Source: Herbidospora galbida (GTDB taxonomy: Bacteria > Actinomycetota > Actinomycetes > Streptosporangiales > Streptosporangiaceae). Taken from it: 64,000 nucleotides of DNA. The notes beneath the pieces are model-generated. The model saw only the letters and a list, made by a program, of their open reading frames with translations. It ran no database searches and was not told where the DNA came from. This document shows, piece after piece, positions 44,626-53,768 of the stretch (positions within the stretch are counted from its first letter, which is position 1; each line of letters begins with the position of its first letter). A program made the translations under genes and the position numbers. The stretch is taken from the NCBI RefSeq assembly GCF_005233835.1, contig NZ_SZQA01000014.1, forward strand, positions 62,001 to 126,000. Direction: 5' to 3'.

Positions 44626-47097
44626 ATGTCTTCGGCAGAGAATGAAGACGTGACCGATATGCGTGACATGTCTGCGCCCGCGGACTGGAGCCCGGCAGAG
44701 CAGCGGCTGTGGACCGCCTTCACCCACGGCACCCAGCTCGACCTGGGCGGGTTGAGTCCGGTCGTCGGCTCACCCAACGGTGAGTACTGGGGCGAAGACC
44801 AGATCATCCGCGCCGAGGCCCTCGCCCACCTGCTGATCCACGGCCCCGAACAAGAACCAGGCAAGCCGCCCCGGCTCATCCTCAAGGGCGCCCGGATAAC
44901 CGGTCGTTTCGACGCCGGGTGCGCCGAGCTCGCGTCGTTCCTCTTCATCGAGTGTGTCTTCGACCAGACGCCTTTCATGAACGACGCGAAACTCCAGTTC
45001 ATGGGGTTTCAGAAGTGCCGCCTCCCGGGTCTCGACGCCGCGCGGATCCGCTGTGACGGCCCGGTGTGGCTGGATGACACCCGGTTCTTCGGTCCTGTCG
45101 TGCTGGAGGACACCGAGATCGGCGGCGATCTGCGGATCAAGGCGACGACCGTGGACGCGGGTCATGACCGCGTGGCCATCCAGCTCGACGCCGCGCACGT
45201 CGCCAACCATCTCGTCCTGCACGGGGCCCGAACGATCGGTGCGATCAGCATGGTCAACCTCCGGGCCGACGGAAATCTCGTCCTCAGGGACGCCCATTTC
45301 GACATGCCGGGAGGCTGGGCCGTCCACGCCCCGAGGCTTGTCGTCGGCGGCTCCGTCTTCGGCGAGTCGGGCATCCGGGTGACGGGAGGGGTGATGCTTG
45401 GGGGATCCAGTGTGGCGGGCGAAGTACTGCTGGATCGAATAGAGATCTCGCGGCCGCTGGAGATGGCACTCGACCTCGACCACAGCCGCTTCGCGCTGGG
45501 ATTCAAGTGCCTGAACGGCAGAATCCACGGCGCCATACGCCTCCACCACATGATCGTCGGCTGCCAGGTGGATCTGCAGAACACCCGGATCACCCAGGTC
45601 AAGAAGGGCGTCGACGCGGTCCGTGCCGACCATCTCGAAGTGGACGGTACCGCGGTCTTCGCCGACGTGGATCTGGACGGCCCACTCAACCTGCACGGCG
45701 CAAAGATCGCCTGCAACCTGATCCTCTCCGGGGCGAAACTCCGTGGTGTGGAGAAGCAGGCCGCGTTCAACGCCGACGGCGCGCGGATCGGAAACCATCT
45801 CATCGCCAGGGACTGCACCGCCGACGGTGGAGTCGTGCTGACCGCTGCGGAGATCGAAGGCAACACGAACTTCATCGACGCCACGCTGCGAAACGGCGCC
45901 GCGGTGGCCTTCGACCTGCGCCGAGCGATTCTCAAGGGTTCCTTGCAGGCTGGGGGGTCACTGACCGTCACCGGGACGATGGCGCTCACCAACGCGTCCG
46001 TGGGCGTCGACCTCGTGCTCAGAGACGCGACGCTGACCAATCCCCGGGGCAAGGCGATGGCGGCCACGGGCCTCCAGGTCGCCGGTGACCTCATCGCCGA
46101 CCGATGCACCACCGCAGGGCTGATCGATCTCGCGGGCAGCGCGATCAAGGGTGATCTGCGTCTTGTCGACGCCGAACTGAAGGGCCTGAGCGCCGACGAA
46201 GCCTCGCGCGGCACGGTCGTCGACCCGAAGGGCGAGTGGCGTGGCCTGGCCGTGCGCTGCACCGGCGCGCGCGTCGACGGCGACGTCGATCTGCGGGGCG
46301 CGCAGTTGCACCGGGAACTCGGGCTGAACGGCGTGAACGTCGGGCGGACGGTCCGGATCGAGGGCACCCATCTGGCCGCGGAAGGCCCGTCGGCACTGAC
46401 CGCCGACGGCCTCGTCGCGGAGACCCTCGTCCTGAAGCCTGCCGCACCGCCCGTCCACGCTGTCTCGCTGGCGTCGGCGCACGTCACGGAACTGGTCGAC
46501 GGAGCGGCCTCCTGGCCGTCCACGGCGCCGATCAACCTCTCCGGATTCCACTATGAGCGGCTCGACTCCGACCTCCCCGTCGAAGACCGGCTGAACCTGT
46601 TACGCCGGGCGACCCCCGTATACGCCGCCGGCCCCTACGAGAAGCTCGCCGCCTGTCTCGAACTCGCCGGGCAGGACGCGGACGCGCGCGTCGTCCGCCA
46701 TGCCTCGATCCGGCGCTCCTACCAGGCGAAGAACCCGGTGATCCGGCTGTGGGGCAACCTGCAGGATCTCGTGGTCGGCTACGGTTACGCGCCCGGCCGG
46801 GCCCTCGCGATCTCCGTGCTGCTCCTGCTGGGAGCCGGGCTGTGGTTCACGGTCGGCGTGACCGGCTGCCTGCCGGCGAGTCCGGGGCTGTGCCCGGTCA
46901 AGGCCGACGAACACCCCACCTGGGACGCCTGGCTCTACTCGCTGGATCTGCTGATCCCGCTGGTCGACCTCGGCCACGAGAAGGCCTGGGACCCGCTCGG
47001 CGTCTCCAAGCTGGTGGCGCTCGCGCTGACCATGAGCGGCTGGGTGCTGACCACGGTGGTCATCGCCGCCGCCGGCCGCACTCTCCGCCGCTCGTGA
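44626..47097 (+). CDS. Large beta-helix membrane protein of unknown function
   Basis: A protein of about 823 residues starting at ATG 44626 or at a GTG at 44650; the open frame extends upstream without support. Residues 60-610 form 20 or more short repeats with alternating strands, e.g. VLEDTEIGGDLRIKATTVDA and GLQVAGDLIADRCTTAGLID, which should fold as a right-handed or quadrilateral beta helix. The C-terminal region has helices (VEDRLNLLRRATPVYAAGPY), a transmembrane segment (ALAISVLLLLGAGLWFTVGV), the conserved LYSLDLLIPLVDLGHEKAW loop and a second helix (LVALALTMSGWVLTTVVIAA). Actinobacterial relatives are often called membrane-associated oxidoreductases, but no cofactor motif is visible. 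The C-terminal loop pattern resembles pentapeptide proteins with an ion-channel-like tail. Confidence 0.85.
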   Translation: MSSAENEDVTDMRDMSAPADWSPAEQRLWTAFTHGTQLDLGGLSPVVGSPNGEYWGEDQIIRAEALAHLLIHGPEQEPGKPPRLILKGARITGRFDAGCAELASFLFIECVFDQTPFMNDAKLQFMGFQKCRLPGLDAARIRCDGPVWLDDTRFFGPVVLEDTEIGGDLRIKATTVDAGHDRVAIQLDAAHVANHLVLHGARTIGAISMVNLRADGNLVLRDAHFDMPGGWAVHAPRLVVGGSVFGESGIRVTGGVMLGGSSVAGEVLLDRIEISRPLEMALDLDHSRFALGFKCLNGRIHGAIRLHHMIVGCQVDLQNTRITQVKKGVDAVRADHLEVDGTAVFADVDLDGPLNLHGAKIACNLILSGAKLRGVEKQAAFNADGARIGNHLIARDCTADGGVVLTAAEIEGNTNFIDATLRNGAAVAFDLRRAILKGSLQAGGSLTVTGTMALTNASVGVDLVLRDATLTNPRGKAMAATGLQVAGDLIADRCTTAGLIDLAGSAIKGDLRLVDAELKGLSADEASRGTVVDPKGEWRGLAVRCTGARVDGDVDLRGAQLHRELGLNGVNVGRTVRIEGTHLAAEGPSALTADGLVAETLVLKPAAPPVHAVSLASAHVTELVDGAASWPSTAPINLSGFHYERLDSDLPVEDRLNLLRRATPVYAAGPYEKLAACLELAGQDADARVVRHASIRRSYQAKNPVIRLWGNLQDLVVGYGYAPGRALAISVLLLLGAGLWFTVGVTGCLPASPGLCPVKADEHPTWDAWLYSLDLLIPLVDLGHEKAWDPLGVSKLVALALTMSGWVLTTVVIAAAGRTLRRS

Positions 47098-47101
47098 GCG
47101 C

Positions 47102-47761
47102 TCATGGGAGTTCGGCGAAGCGCTCCACGTCGTCGGTTCGGCCGGAGATCAGGATCACGTCGCCGTAGCTGAGTTCGGTGTCGGCGGTCGCGTACGTGAA
47201 ATCCTCGTTCGGACTCTTCACGGCCACCACCGTGACCCCGTATTTGCGCCGCAGGTTCGACTCCCCAAGGGGGCGCCCCACGTATTCGCGCGGCGGGCGG
47301 GTCTTGCACAGCGCGAAGTCGTCGTCGACCTGCATGTAGTCGAGCATCCGCCCGCTCACCAGCCGGGCCACCCGCTCGCCCATGTCGTTGTCGGGGAACA
47401 CCACGTGGTGTACGCCGATGCGGCGCAGGATCTGCCCGTGCTGTTTGGTGATGGCCTTGGCCCAGATGTCCTCGATCTCCATCTCGACCAACAGGGCGGC
47501 GGTCAGGATGCTCGCCTCCAGGCCGGTGCCGATCGCGACCACGGCCCGGTAGAAGTCGGGCACGCCCAGCTGGCGCAGCGCCTCCAGGTCGGTCGCGTCG
47601 GCGGTGGCCACGTGGGTGATGCTCCCGGCCAGATGCTGCACGGTCTTGGCATTGCTGTCGATGGCCAGCACCTCGGTGCCGCGGCGGGTGAGTTCGAGAG
47701 CCAGCGAGCTCCCGAACCGGCCCAGGCCGATCACCACGACGGCGTCGCTCTTGTCAGCCAA
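47102..47761 (-). CDS. ktrA: Potassium uptake regulatory protein (KtrA/TrkA type)
   Basis: A 219-residue cytosolic regulator of a potassium transporter. The N-terminal RCK_N domain has a Rossmann motif VVVIGLGRFGSSLALELTRR and IDSNAKTVQHLAGS, binding NAD(H) or ATP/ADP. The C-terminal RCK_C domain contains LGESNLRRKYGVTVVAVKSP and TELSYGDVILISGRTDDVER. It gates the KtrB channel, encoded immediately upstream with an eight-base overlap. The pair imports K+ with Na+ coupling for osmotic and pH balance. Confidence 0.96.
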   Translation of the reverse strand: MADKSDAVVVIGLGRFGSSLALELTRRGTEVLAIDSNAKTVQHLAGSITHVATADATDLEALRQLGVPDFYRAVVAIGTGLEASILTAALLVEMEIEDIWAKAITKQHGQILRRIGVHHVVFPDNDMGERVARLVSGRMLDYMQVDDDFALCKTRPPREYVGRPLGESNLRRKYGVTVVAVKSPNEDFTYATADTELSYGDVILISGRTDDVERFAELP

Positions 47762-49118
47762 CGATCACACGCTCCTCGGGAAGTTCGTAACGGCGCGTGC
47801 GTTCCTTCAGCGCCAGCGCCGAGCCAAGAGTGAGGGGCCCGATGCGCCCGATGAACATCAGGATCAGCAGCAGCACCTGCCCCGCCTGCGGCAGATCAGC
47901 CGTGATGCCGGTCGACAGGCCCACCACGCCGGTGGCCGACACGACCTCGAACAGCACCTCGCCCAGCGGATGGGGGCTGATCACCAGCAGCACGTACGTC
48001 GACAGGCCCACCAGCGCCGCGCTCATCGCCGTGATGACGATCGCCTGCCGCTGCACCGACGACGACAGCCGACGATGGCCGACGTTGACGTGGTTCTCGC
48101 CGCGCATCTCGGCCCACACGATGAGGATGATGAGCCCGAAGGTGGTCACCTTGATCCCGCCGGCCGTGCCGGCGCTGCCGCCGCCGATGAACATCAGCAG
48201 TTCGGTGGCCAGCCAGCTCGACGGCTCCATCGAGGCGATGTCGATGCTGTTGAACCCGCCCGATCGTGGCATCACGGCGGTGAAGAACGCCGCCAGCAGC
48301 TTCCCGGGGTCGTCGAGCGCGCCCAGCGTCTTCGGGTTGTGCCACTCGGCCGACAGGAAGACGAGCGTTCCCCCGGCCAGCAGGATGGTCGTCACAAACA
48401 GGGTGATCCGGGTCAGCACCGACCAGCGGCCGGGGTGGCGCCAGATCCGCACCAGCTCGAAGATGACGGGGAACCCCAGGCCGCCGACGATGACCGCGAT
48501 CGCGATCGTCAGGCAGATCCACGGATCGGTGGCGAACCTGATCAGGCCGTCGGGCCACAGGGCGAAACCGGCGTTGTTGAACGCCGAGATCGCGTGGAAG
48601 AAGCCCAGGTAGGCGCCCCGCAGCACGGACTCGTCATAGGCGACGACGAACCGGACGGTCAGGATCGTGCCCGCCACGGTCTCGCAGAGGAGGCTGAACA
48701 GCACGACGTTGCGGACCACCCGCCGCACGTCGCTCATGTTCATCGCGCGGGTCTCGACCTGCGCGATCATCTGGGTGCGCAGCTTCAGCCGCCGCGCGAT
48801 CAGGACGGTGAACAGGGTGGCCAGGGTCATGATCCCGAGGCCGCCCATCTTGATGAGCACGGCGATCACGATCTCGCCGAACACCGACCAGTGGGCCGCG
48901 GTGTCGACCATGACCAGACCGGTCACGCAGGCCGCCGAGGTGGCGGTGAACAGGGCCGGCATCAGCCCGGGGGAGGTCCCGGACGTCGTGGCGATCGGCA
49001 GCGACAGCAGCAGGGTGCCGACCAGGATGGCGAACCCGAACCCGCCGACGACCACACGAGCGGGATGGTGAAAGATCGACGGCCGGCGGACGCGCCGCGC
49101 CGTTAACAACCCAGCCAT
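47754..49118 (-). CDS. ktrB: Potassium uptake channel subunit (KtrB/TrkH type)
   Basis: A 454-residue membrane protein with the four-fold pore architecture of the Trk/Ktr family. Selectivity-filter regions with a conserved glycine are visible: TSAACVTGLVMVDT, ISAFNNAGFALWPDG, MPRSGGFNSIDIA and VSATGVVGLSTGIT. The intramembrane loop GGGSAGTAGGIKVTTFG precedes helix 8 and gates conduction. A GGAGG ribosome site lies about ten bases before the ATG at 49118. It works with the downstream KtrA regulator. Confidence 0.96.
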   Translation of the reverse strand: MAGLLTARRVRRPSIFHHPARVVVGGFGFAILVGTLLLSLPIATTSGTSPGLMPALFTATSAACVTGLVMVDTAAHWSVFGEIVIAVLIKMGGLGIMTLATLFTVLIARRLKLRTQMIAQVETRAMNMSDVRRVVRNVVLFSLLCETVAGTILTVRFVVAYDESVLRGAYLGFFHAISAFNNAGFALWPDGLIRFATDPWICLTIAIAVIVGGLGFPVIFELVRIWRHPGRWSVLTRITLFVTTILLAGGTLVFLSAEWHNPKTLGALDDPGKLLAAFFTAVMPRSGGFNSIDIASMEPSSWLATELLMFIGGGSAGTAGGIKVTTFGLIILIVWAEMRGENHVNVGHRRLSSSVQRQAIVITAMSAALVGLSTYVLLVISPHPLGEVLFEVVSATGVVGLSTGITADLPQAGQVLLLILMFIGRIGPLTLGSALALKERTRRYELPEERVIVG

Positions 49119-49192
49119 TGGGGAAACGCCTCCGGGAGCGCGGCGTGATCGGCCCCCACGCTAACAGCAACGGCCGGGTTAGGGTGGATCGC

Positions 49193-49651
49193 ATGGCTCC
49201 CCGGCATGCATCCACCTTCGGCTGGTCCATGAGCGTGGTCCTGCGACACTGGCAGCAGTTCGCCGACGAGACGTTCAAAGACCTCCCCCACGGGGCTCGC
49301 GGGTTCAACCTGCTGTCGGTGGTGGTGCACGAGGAGGTCCGCACCCAGGGCGCGCTCGCGACCAGGCTGGCCGTCGACCGGACCGTCCTGACCTATGTGA
49401 TCGATGACCTGGAGAAGGCCGGGCTGATCGAGCGTCAGCCCGACCCGCGCGACCGGCGGGCCCGCCGGATCGTCGCCACCGAGCAGGGGCGCAAGGTCCA
49501 GGCTGAGGGCGAGGAGCGCATGGCCGACGCCGAGGAACAGGTGCTCGGCGGCCTCACGGAAGACCAGCGGGAGGTCTTCCGCGAGTGCGCCGCCCGCGCC
49601 GCGGAGGCGATCTACAACGCCTCTCCCGGCGTAGATCTGTGCGGGCCGTAG
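49193..49651 (+). CDS. MarR-family transcriptional regulator
   Basis: A 152-residue regulator with ATG 49193 after AGGGTGGA. The winged helix-turn-helix reads TQGALATRLAVDRTVLTYVI, followed by DLEKAGLIERQPDPRDRRAR, the conserved wing of MarR proteins. It is divergent from KtrB, with 74 bases between the starts, so it might control either itself or potassium uptake. The ligand is unknown. It converges on the small secreted protein gene with only four bases between the stops. Confidence 0.93.
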   Translation: MAPRHASTFGWSMSVVLRHWQQFADETFKDLPHGARGFNLLSVVVHEEVRTQGALATRLAVDRTVLTYVIDDLEKAGLIERQPDPRDRRARRIVATEQGRKVQAEGEERMADAEEQVLGGLTEDQREVFRECAARAAEAIYNASPGVDLCGP

Positions 49652-49655
49652 TAGG

Positions 49656-49880
49656 TCAGGCGTACAGGAACCAGAACCACTGGTTGCCTCCCATGGTCTG
49701 GTAGACGCACCGGTAGCTGGTCCACCAGCCCCACTGGATGCCCAGGTTGCCGCCGTTGTAGCAGTCGGCCTGGAGGTAGTAGGCGTACCGGATGCTGTCG
49801 GCCTGCGCGGGCGCGGCGGTGACGGAGACGGTGAGGAACACGCCGCTGACGAGAGCGGCCGAAACGAGCAGTTTGCGCAT
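49656..49880 (-). CDS. Tiny aromatic-rich secreted protein
   Basis: A 74-residue precursor with a strong ribosome site (AGGAGG) before the ATG. A clear signal peptide ends in APAQA at residue 27, leaving a mature protein of 47 residues. That mature part has seven tyrosines, five tryptophans, two phenylalanines and exactly two cysteines, so it is likely a compact beta-rich peptide with one disulfide. I do not recognise a family. It may be a surface or wall-binding peptide or an antimicrobial; this is open. Confidence 0.8.
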   Translation of the reverse strand: MRKLLVSAALVSGVFLTVSVTAAPAQADSIRYAYYLQADCYNGGNLGIQWGWWTSYRCVYQTMGGNQWFWFLYA

Positions 49881-50040
49881 GTCGATCCTCCTGGGGGAGT
49901 GGGGCCGGCACCCGGAATATCGCATCGGTTCCGGCGGTCTCCCAGACGTGCGCCTGGGTGCCGGGCGTCGACCTCGCAGGATCGTGTCCCGCGCGTGAAA
50001 CCTTCAGCGGATCTTGAAGGTCTGACATATCGTCCAAAAC

Positions 50041-50997
50041 GTGCAGACCACTCTCATTCGGCTGGACCACTTACCGGCCTGCGAGCGGTTCGACTTCTGG
50101 TGGGAGGCCGTCGGCCAGTCAGTGGTGTCGGTGGACGCCGCCAGCGCCCACGCCGCCGACTTCTGGGCCGAGATGACCGCCGTCGACCTCGGGCTGATCC
50201 AGATCTCCCGGGTCCGCTCGGCGTCGTTCGAGGCCCGCCGGACCACCCGGCGCATCCGCCAGTCGGACCCCGAGTTCTACCAGCTCAACTACACCGTGAC
50301 CGGCAGGTCGGGCCTGGAGCAACAGGGTCGCCAGTGTGCCCTGAACGCCGGCGACTTCACCCTGTACGACACCTCGCGGCCCTTCCACGCCTGGTCGGCG
50401 GCCACCCCGAGCCAGCCGCCCCACGGCATCGTGGTCCAGTTCCCGCACCGGGCCATCCCCCTCCCGACGGGCACGGTCGAACGCCTGCTGTCGCAGCCGA
50501 TCCCCGGCCGCACCGGCGTCAACGGCCTGCTGGCCGGCCTGCTCATGCGGCTCGCCGGCCCCCGGCCCGCCCCGGCCCCGCCGACCACGACCATCCTCGA
50601 ACTGATCACCGGCCTGCTCGCCGACCACGCCGGCGTCGCCAAGCCCGGAGACATTCCGCTGATCAAGGTTCAGGCCTTCATCGAAGAGCACCTCCCCGAC
50701 TCGGGCCTGTCCCCCACGTCCATCGCCCAGGCCCACCACATGTCCCTGCGCAATCTCCAGCGGCTGTTCGAGCGCCACGGCCTCACCGCTGCGACGTGGA
50801 TCCGCGACCGCCGCCTGGCCCGCGCCCGCCGCGACCTGACCGATCCCCGCTGCGACACCCTGGCGGTCCGGTCGATCGGGGCCCGGTGGGGCTTCCAGAA
50901 CGACGCGCATTTCAGCCGGACGTTCCGGGCGGCCTACGGGGTGTCGCCGGGGGCGTACCGGACGGGCGTCCGGGAGGGCTCGACTCTCACACCGTGA
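50041..50997 (+). CDS. AraC-family transcriptional regulator (AraC_binding_2 type)
   Basis: A 318-residue regulator, probably starting with the GTG at 50041. The N-terminal half (about 1-180) is the AraC_binding_2 cupin-like domain, with YQLNYTVTGRSGLEQQGRQC and AGDFTLYDTSRPFHAW. The C-terminal 100 residues have two AraC helix-turn-helix units, LSPTSIAQAHHMSLRNLQRL and SIGARWGFQNDAHFSRTFRA. It is divergent from the tiny secreted protein gene with 160 bases between the starts, and 19 bases before the BtrH-like gene. Control of either is plausible. Confidence 0.93.
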   Translation: MQTTLIRLDHLPACERFDFWWEAVGQSVVSVDAASAHAADFWAEMTAVDLGLIQISRVRSASFEARRTTRRIRQSDPEFYQLNYTVTGRSGLEQQGRQCALNAGDFTLYDTSRPFHAWSAATPSQPPHGIVVQFPHRAIPLPTGTVERLLSQPIPGRTGVNGLLAGLLMRLAGPRPAPAPPTTTILELITGLLADHAGVAKPGDIPLIKVQAFIEEHLPDSGLSPTSIAQAHHMSLRNLQRLFERHGLTAATWIRDRRLARARRDLTDPRCDTLAVRSIGARWGFQNDAHFSRTFRAAYGVSPGAYRTGVREGSTLTP

Positions 50998-51016
50998 GAG
51001 GGTCCAGGCTTGTCCT

Positions 51017-51970
51017 GTGCGCCACTGCGAGACCACGGCCCTCGGGGTGCTGCTCCGGCACGAAGGGCTCGATCTGTCCGAACCGATGCTGTTCGGGCTC
51101 GGCTCGGGGCTGTCGTTCGTCTATTGGGACGGCAAGGCGATGCCCTTCCCCTTCATGGGCGGCCGGGTCAAGCCCTTCGAGCTCACCAGGAACCTGACCG
51201 CCCGCCTCGGCCTGACGCTCCGGGTCGAGGAGACCACCTCGCCGCGCAAGGCGTGGGAGAACGTGGCGGGGCCGGTCGACGCCGGGCGTCCGGTCGGGCT
51301 GCAGCTCGACTCCTACCACCTGGAGTACTTCGGGTCGAAGGTCCACTTCGGCGGCCACGTCGTCGCCCTGTACGGCTACGACGCGCATGACGTCCACCTG
51401 ATCGACACCCAGCAGCAGGGCGGGCAGGTCCGCACCAGCCGGGAGAGCCTGGCCAGGGCCCGCGCCGAGCGCGGCCCGATGACCGCCAGGAACCGGTCGT
51501 TCACCATCACCGTGCCGGAGGGCCGGCCCGCGTGGCAGGCCCAGATCGTCTCCGCCCTCAGGGATTGCGCACAGACCTTTCTTTCTCCTCCCATCGCGAA
51601 CCTCGGATATCGCGGTATCGAGAAAGCCGCCAAGCAGGTGCCCAAATGGCTGTCGCGCATCAGCGACCCGCGGCGGGACCTGCCGCAGGCCGCTCTCCTC
51701 ATGGAGAAAGGCGGCACCGGCGGCTCCTTGTTCCGCGCCCTCTACCGCGATTTCCTCGGCGAATGCGCCGAATGGGTGGACGACCCCCATCTGCGCACCG
51801 CGCACCGGCTGTACGCCGAGGCCGCGCCCTTGTGGACCGAGGTGGCCGCCCTGATCGCCGAGGCCGGAGAGAACGGCGACGCGGCAGGTCTCGACCGGGC
51901 CGGCGCCATTCTTCATGAACTCTCCCGCGTCGAGACAAACGCCATGCGGGAGCTGCTCCAGGTGCAATAG
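51017..51970 (+). CDS. BtrH N-terminal domain protein
   Basis: A 317-residue protein with a papain-like fold of the BtrH_N family (residues 1 to about 140): MRHCETTALGVLLRHEGLDL, SEPMLFGLGSGLSFVYWDGK, GRPVGLQLDSYHLEYFG and VHFGGHVVALYGYDAHDVHL. The putative cysteine (4th residue) and the histidine in FGGHVV could form a catalytic pair. The remaining region is helical and matches the DUF4872-type partner. BtrH in butirosin biosynthesis transfers an acyl group from a carrier protein. Whether this one uses a carrier, such as the one encoded at 9882, is not known. It follows the AraC gene closely. Confidence 0.85.
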   Translation: MRHCETTALGVLLRHEGLDLSEPMLFGLGSGLSFVYWDGKAMPFPFMGGRVKPFELTRNLTARLGLTLRVEETTSPRKAWENVAGPVDAGRPVGLQLDSYHLEYFGSKVHFGGHVVALYGYDAHDVHLIDTQQQGGQVRTSRESLARARAERGPMTARNRSFTITVPEGRPAWQAQIVSALRDCAQTFLSPPIANLGYRGIEKAAKQVPKWLSRISDPRRDLPQAALLMEKGGTGGSLFRALYRDFLGECAEWVDDPHLRTAHRLYAEAAPLWTEVAALIAEAGENGDAAGLDRAGAILHELSRVETNAMRELLQVQ

Positions 51971-52099
51971 GAAAGCGGCAAAGTTCTCGTTGAATTTCCT
52001 GGATGGACGGTCGCAGGGCGAAGGTCAAATTTGTCTCTTGTGATCGGCTATGTGGTTGTTCAAGCGGTTTGCGGGGATGGTGGGCCTGTTCGGGAAGGG

Positions 52100-52333
52100 A
52101 TGAGCGCGATGGCCACACCGAAGGCACCGGTCCCTGCGCAGCCGCTCGCGCGGCTGGTCCAGGAACTGCGCGGCCTCCTTGGGGCCCTCGTCGAACGCGC
52201 CTTGCGCACCGCCGCCACACCCCCCGCCGGTGAGGCGCCCGTCGTCGCCCGGGAACGGCCGAACGCGAACGTCGCGCGGCCGGTACGGCGCCTCACCCGA
52301 CCCGAAGGAGCAACGACCACCAGGGAGAGGTAA
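52100..52333 (+). CDS. Small gene heading the gas-vesicle operon, function unknown
   Basis: A 77-residue protein that may start at ATG 52100 or three codons later at ATG 52109, where the GGAAGGGA ribosome site has better spacing. It contains one amphipathic helix (LARLVQELRGLLGALVERAL) and a basic, proline-rich, disordered tail ending in RER. It ends three bases before gvpA and so is almost certainly translated with the operon. No known Gvp family fits. It might be a minor vesicle-associated or regulatory protein. Confidence 0.7.
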   Translation: MSAMATPKAPVPAQPLARLVQELRGLLGALVERALRTAATPPAGEAPVVARERPNANVARPVRRLTRPEGATTTRER

Positions 52334-52336
52334 CTC

Positions 52337-52765
52337 ATGACGGTGCAGCCTGTGGGAAGCCGGCCGGGAGGCGGCGTACAGAAGGGCTCCTCCGGCAGTG
52401 GCCTGGCCGACGTCATCGACACGATCCTCGACAAGGGGCTCGTCATCGACGCCTATGTCAGCGTCTCGCTGATCGGGATCGAGATCCTCAGCATCGACGC
52501 CCGGATCGTCGTGGCGAGCGTGGACACCTACCTGCGCTTCGCCGAGGCGACGGGCCGGCTCGACCTCACCAAGTCCAGGAAGCCCGGACTGCCGGAGGTC
52601 GTGCAGAGCGTCACGAGCGGCGGCGGCAGCCAGGAGGCGCCGCAGGTCGAGAAGGTCGAGCAGCTGGAGCAGCAGACCAAGGAGCGCAACCCGCTGGAGG
52701 CCGCCGGCGACAAGCTGAACGACCTCTCCGGCGCGATTCCCCGTCAGAGCAGGCAGGAGGGCTGA
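52337..52765 (+). CDS. gvpA: Gas vesicle structural protein GvpA
   Basis: A 142-residue GvpA. The conserved hydrophobic core is at about residues 22-72: [20 protein letters not shown], then [20 protein letters not shown]. These form the ribbed shell of the gas vesicle. The remaining half is a hydrophilic, glutamine- and glutamate-rich tail, longer than in halophiles or cyanobacteria but usual in actinobacterial GvpA. It is followed by gvpF after one base. A strong AGGGAGAGGT site precedes the ATG. Confidence 0.95.
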   Translation: MTVQPVGSRPGGGVQKGSSGSGLADVIDTILDKGLVIDAYVSVSLIGIEILSIDARIVVASVDTYLRFAEATGRLDLTKSRKPGLPEVVQSVTSGGGSQEAPQVEKVEQLEQQTKERNPLEAAGDKLNDLSGAIPRQSRQEG

Positions 52766-52766
52766 C

Positions 52767-53525
52767 ATGGCCGAGTCCGCGACCTACATCTACGGCGTCG
52801 TCCCGCAGGACATCGAGGTCGACACGGAGGCCAGGGGCGTGGGAGACCCGCCCGGGGCCATCCAGTCGATCAGGCACGGCAAGATCGCCGCCCTGGTGAG
52901 CGACGTCAGTGCGGGCCGTCCGCTCGGCACGCCCAAGGATCTGTACGCCCACGAGCAGCTCCTCAACGCCACCGCCGCCGAGGTGCCCGTGCTGCCCATC
53001 CGCTTCGGCGCCGTAGTGGCCAGCCGGGAGGCCGTCGTCGAGGAGTTCCTGGCCCCGTACCACGACGAGTTCGTCGCCGCACTCAACGAGCTGGAAGGAC
53101 GCGCCCAGTTCGTGATCAAGGGACGCTTCGACGAGGAGACGATCCTCGCCGAGATCCTGACCGAGAACCCCGAGGCGGACCAGCTCCGCGAGGAGATCAA
53201 CGCCCTCCCCGAGGACGCCTCCCGCGACCACCGCATCCGCCTCGGCGAGATCATCAACCAGGCGATCGAGGACAAGCGCGACGCCGACACCGCCGCGATG
53301 TGGGACCAGGTCGAGCCCGTCAGCGTGATGCTGGCCGCCCGCCCGCCGTCGCACGAGTTCGACGCCGTCCACCTCGCCGCGCTCGTGGAGAACAGCCGGC
53401 AGGACGAACTGGAGCGCGCCGTCGAGAGCCTCGGGCAGAAGTGGGGCGACCAGGTCTCACTCAGCCTGTACGGGCCGATGGCGCCGTACGACTTCATCGT
53501 CTCGCAGGACCAGGACGCGGAGTGA
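52767..53525 (+). CDS. gvpF: Gas vesicle protein GvpF
   Basis: A 252-residue GvpF/GvpL family protein. The opening TYIYGVVPQDIEVD, the VLPIRFGAVVASREAV segment and the C-terminal LSLYGPMAPYDFIV are diagnostic. GvpF is a minor protein needed for vesicle assembly and probably caps or chaperones GvpA. The stop overlaps the gvpG start by one base. A second, diverged member is encoded downstream at 54371. Confidence 0.95.
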   Translation: MAESATYIYGVVPQDIEVDTEARGVGDPPGAIQSIRHGKIAALVSDVSAGRPLGTPKDLYAHEQLLNATAAEVPVLPIRFGAVVASREAVVEEFLAPYHDEFVAALNELEGRAQFVIKGRFDEETILAEILTENPEADQLREEINALPEDASRDHRIRLGEIINQAIEDKRDADTAAMWDQVEPVSVMLAARPPSHEFDAVHLAALVENSRQDELERAVESLGQKWGDQVSLSLYGPMAPYDFIVSQDQDAE

Positions 53526-53764
53526 TGGGCCTGTTCTCCTCGATCTTCACGCTCCCGCTGGCACCGGTCAGAGGGGTGATCCGGCTGGGAGAGCTGCTGC
53601 GCGACGAGGCCGAGCGCAAACTCCGCGACCCGACGGTGGCCAGGCGGGAGCTGGAGCAGATCGAGGCCGCGCAGGCCGCGGGCGAACTGACCGAGGAGGA
53701 GGCGTCCGAGGCCATGAACGCGGTCCTGCAACGCATGATGCCGCAGGAGTCGGAGGGAGAGTGA
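53525..53764 (+). CDS. gvpG: Gas vesicle protein GvpG
   Basis: A 79-residue helical protein, MGLFSSIFTLPLAPVRGVIR with the following charged coiled helix (LGELLRDEAERKLRDPTVAR), matching GvpG. GvpG is required for assembly in several organisms. It starts at the ATG that shares one base with the gvpF stop. Confidence 0.93.
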   Translation: MGLFSSIFTLPLAPVRGVIRLGELLRDEAERKLRDPTVARRELEQIEAAQAAGELTEEEASEAMNAVLQRMMPQESEGE

Positions 53765-53768
53765 CCCG

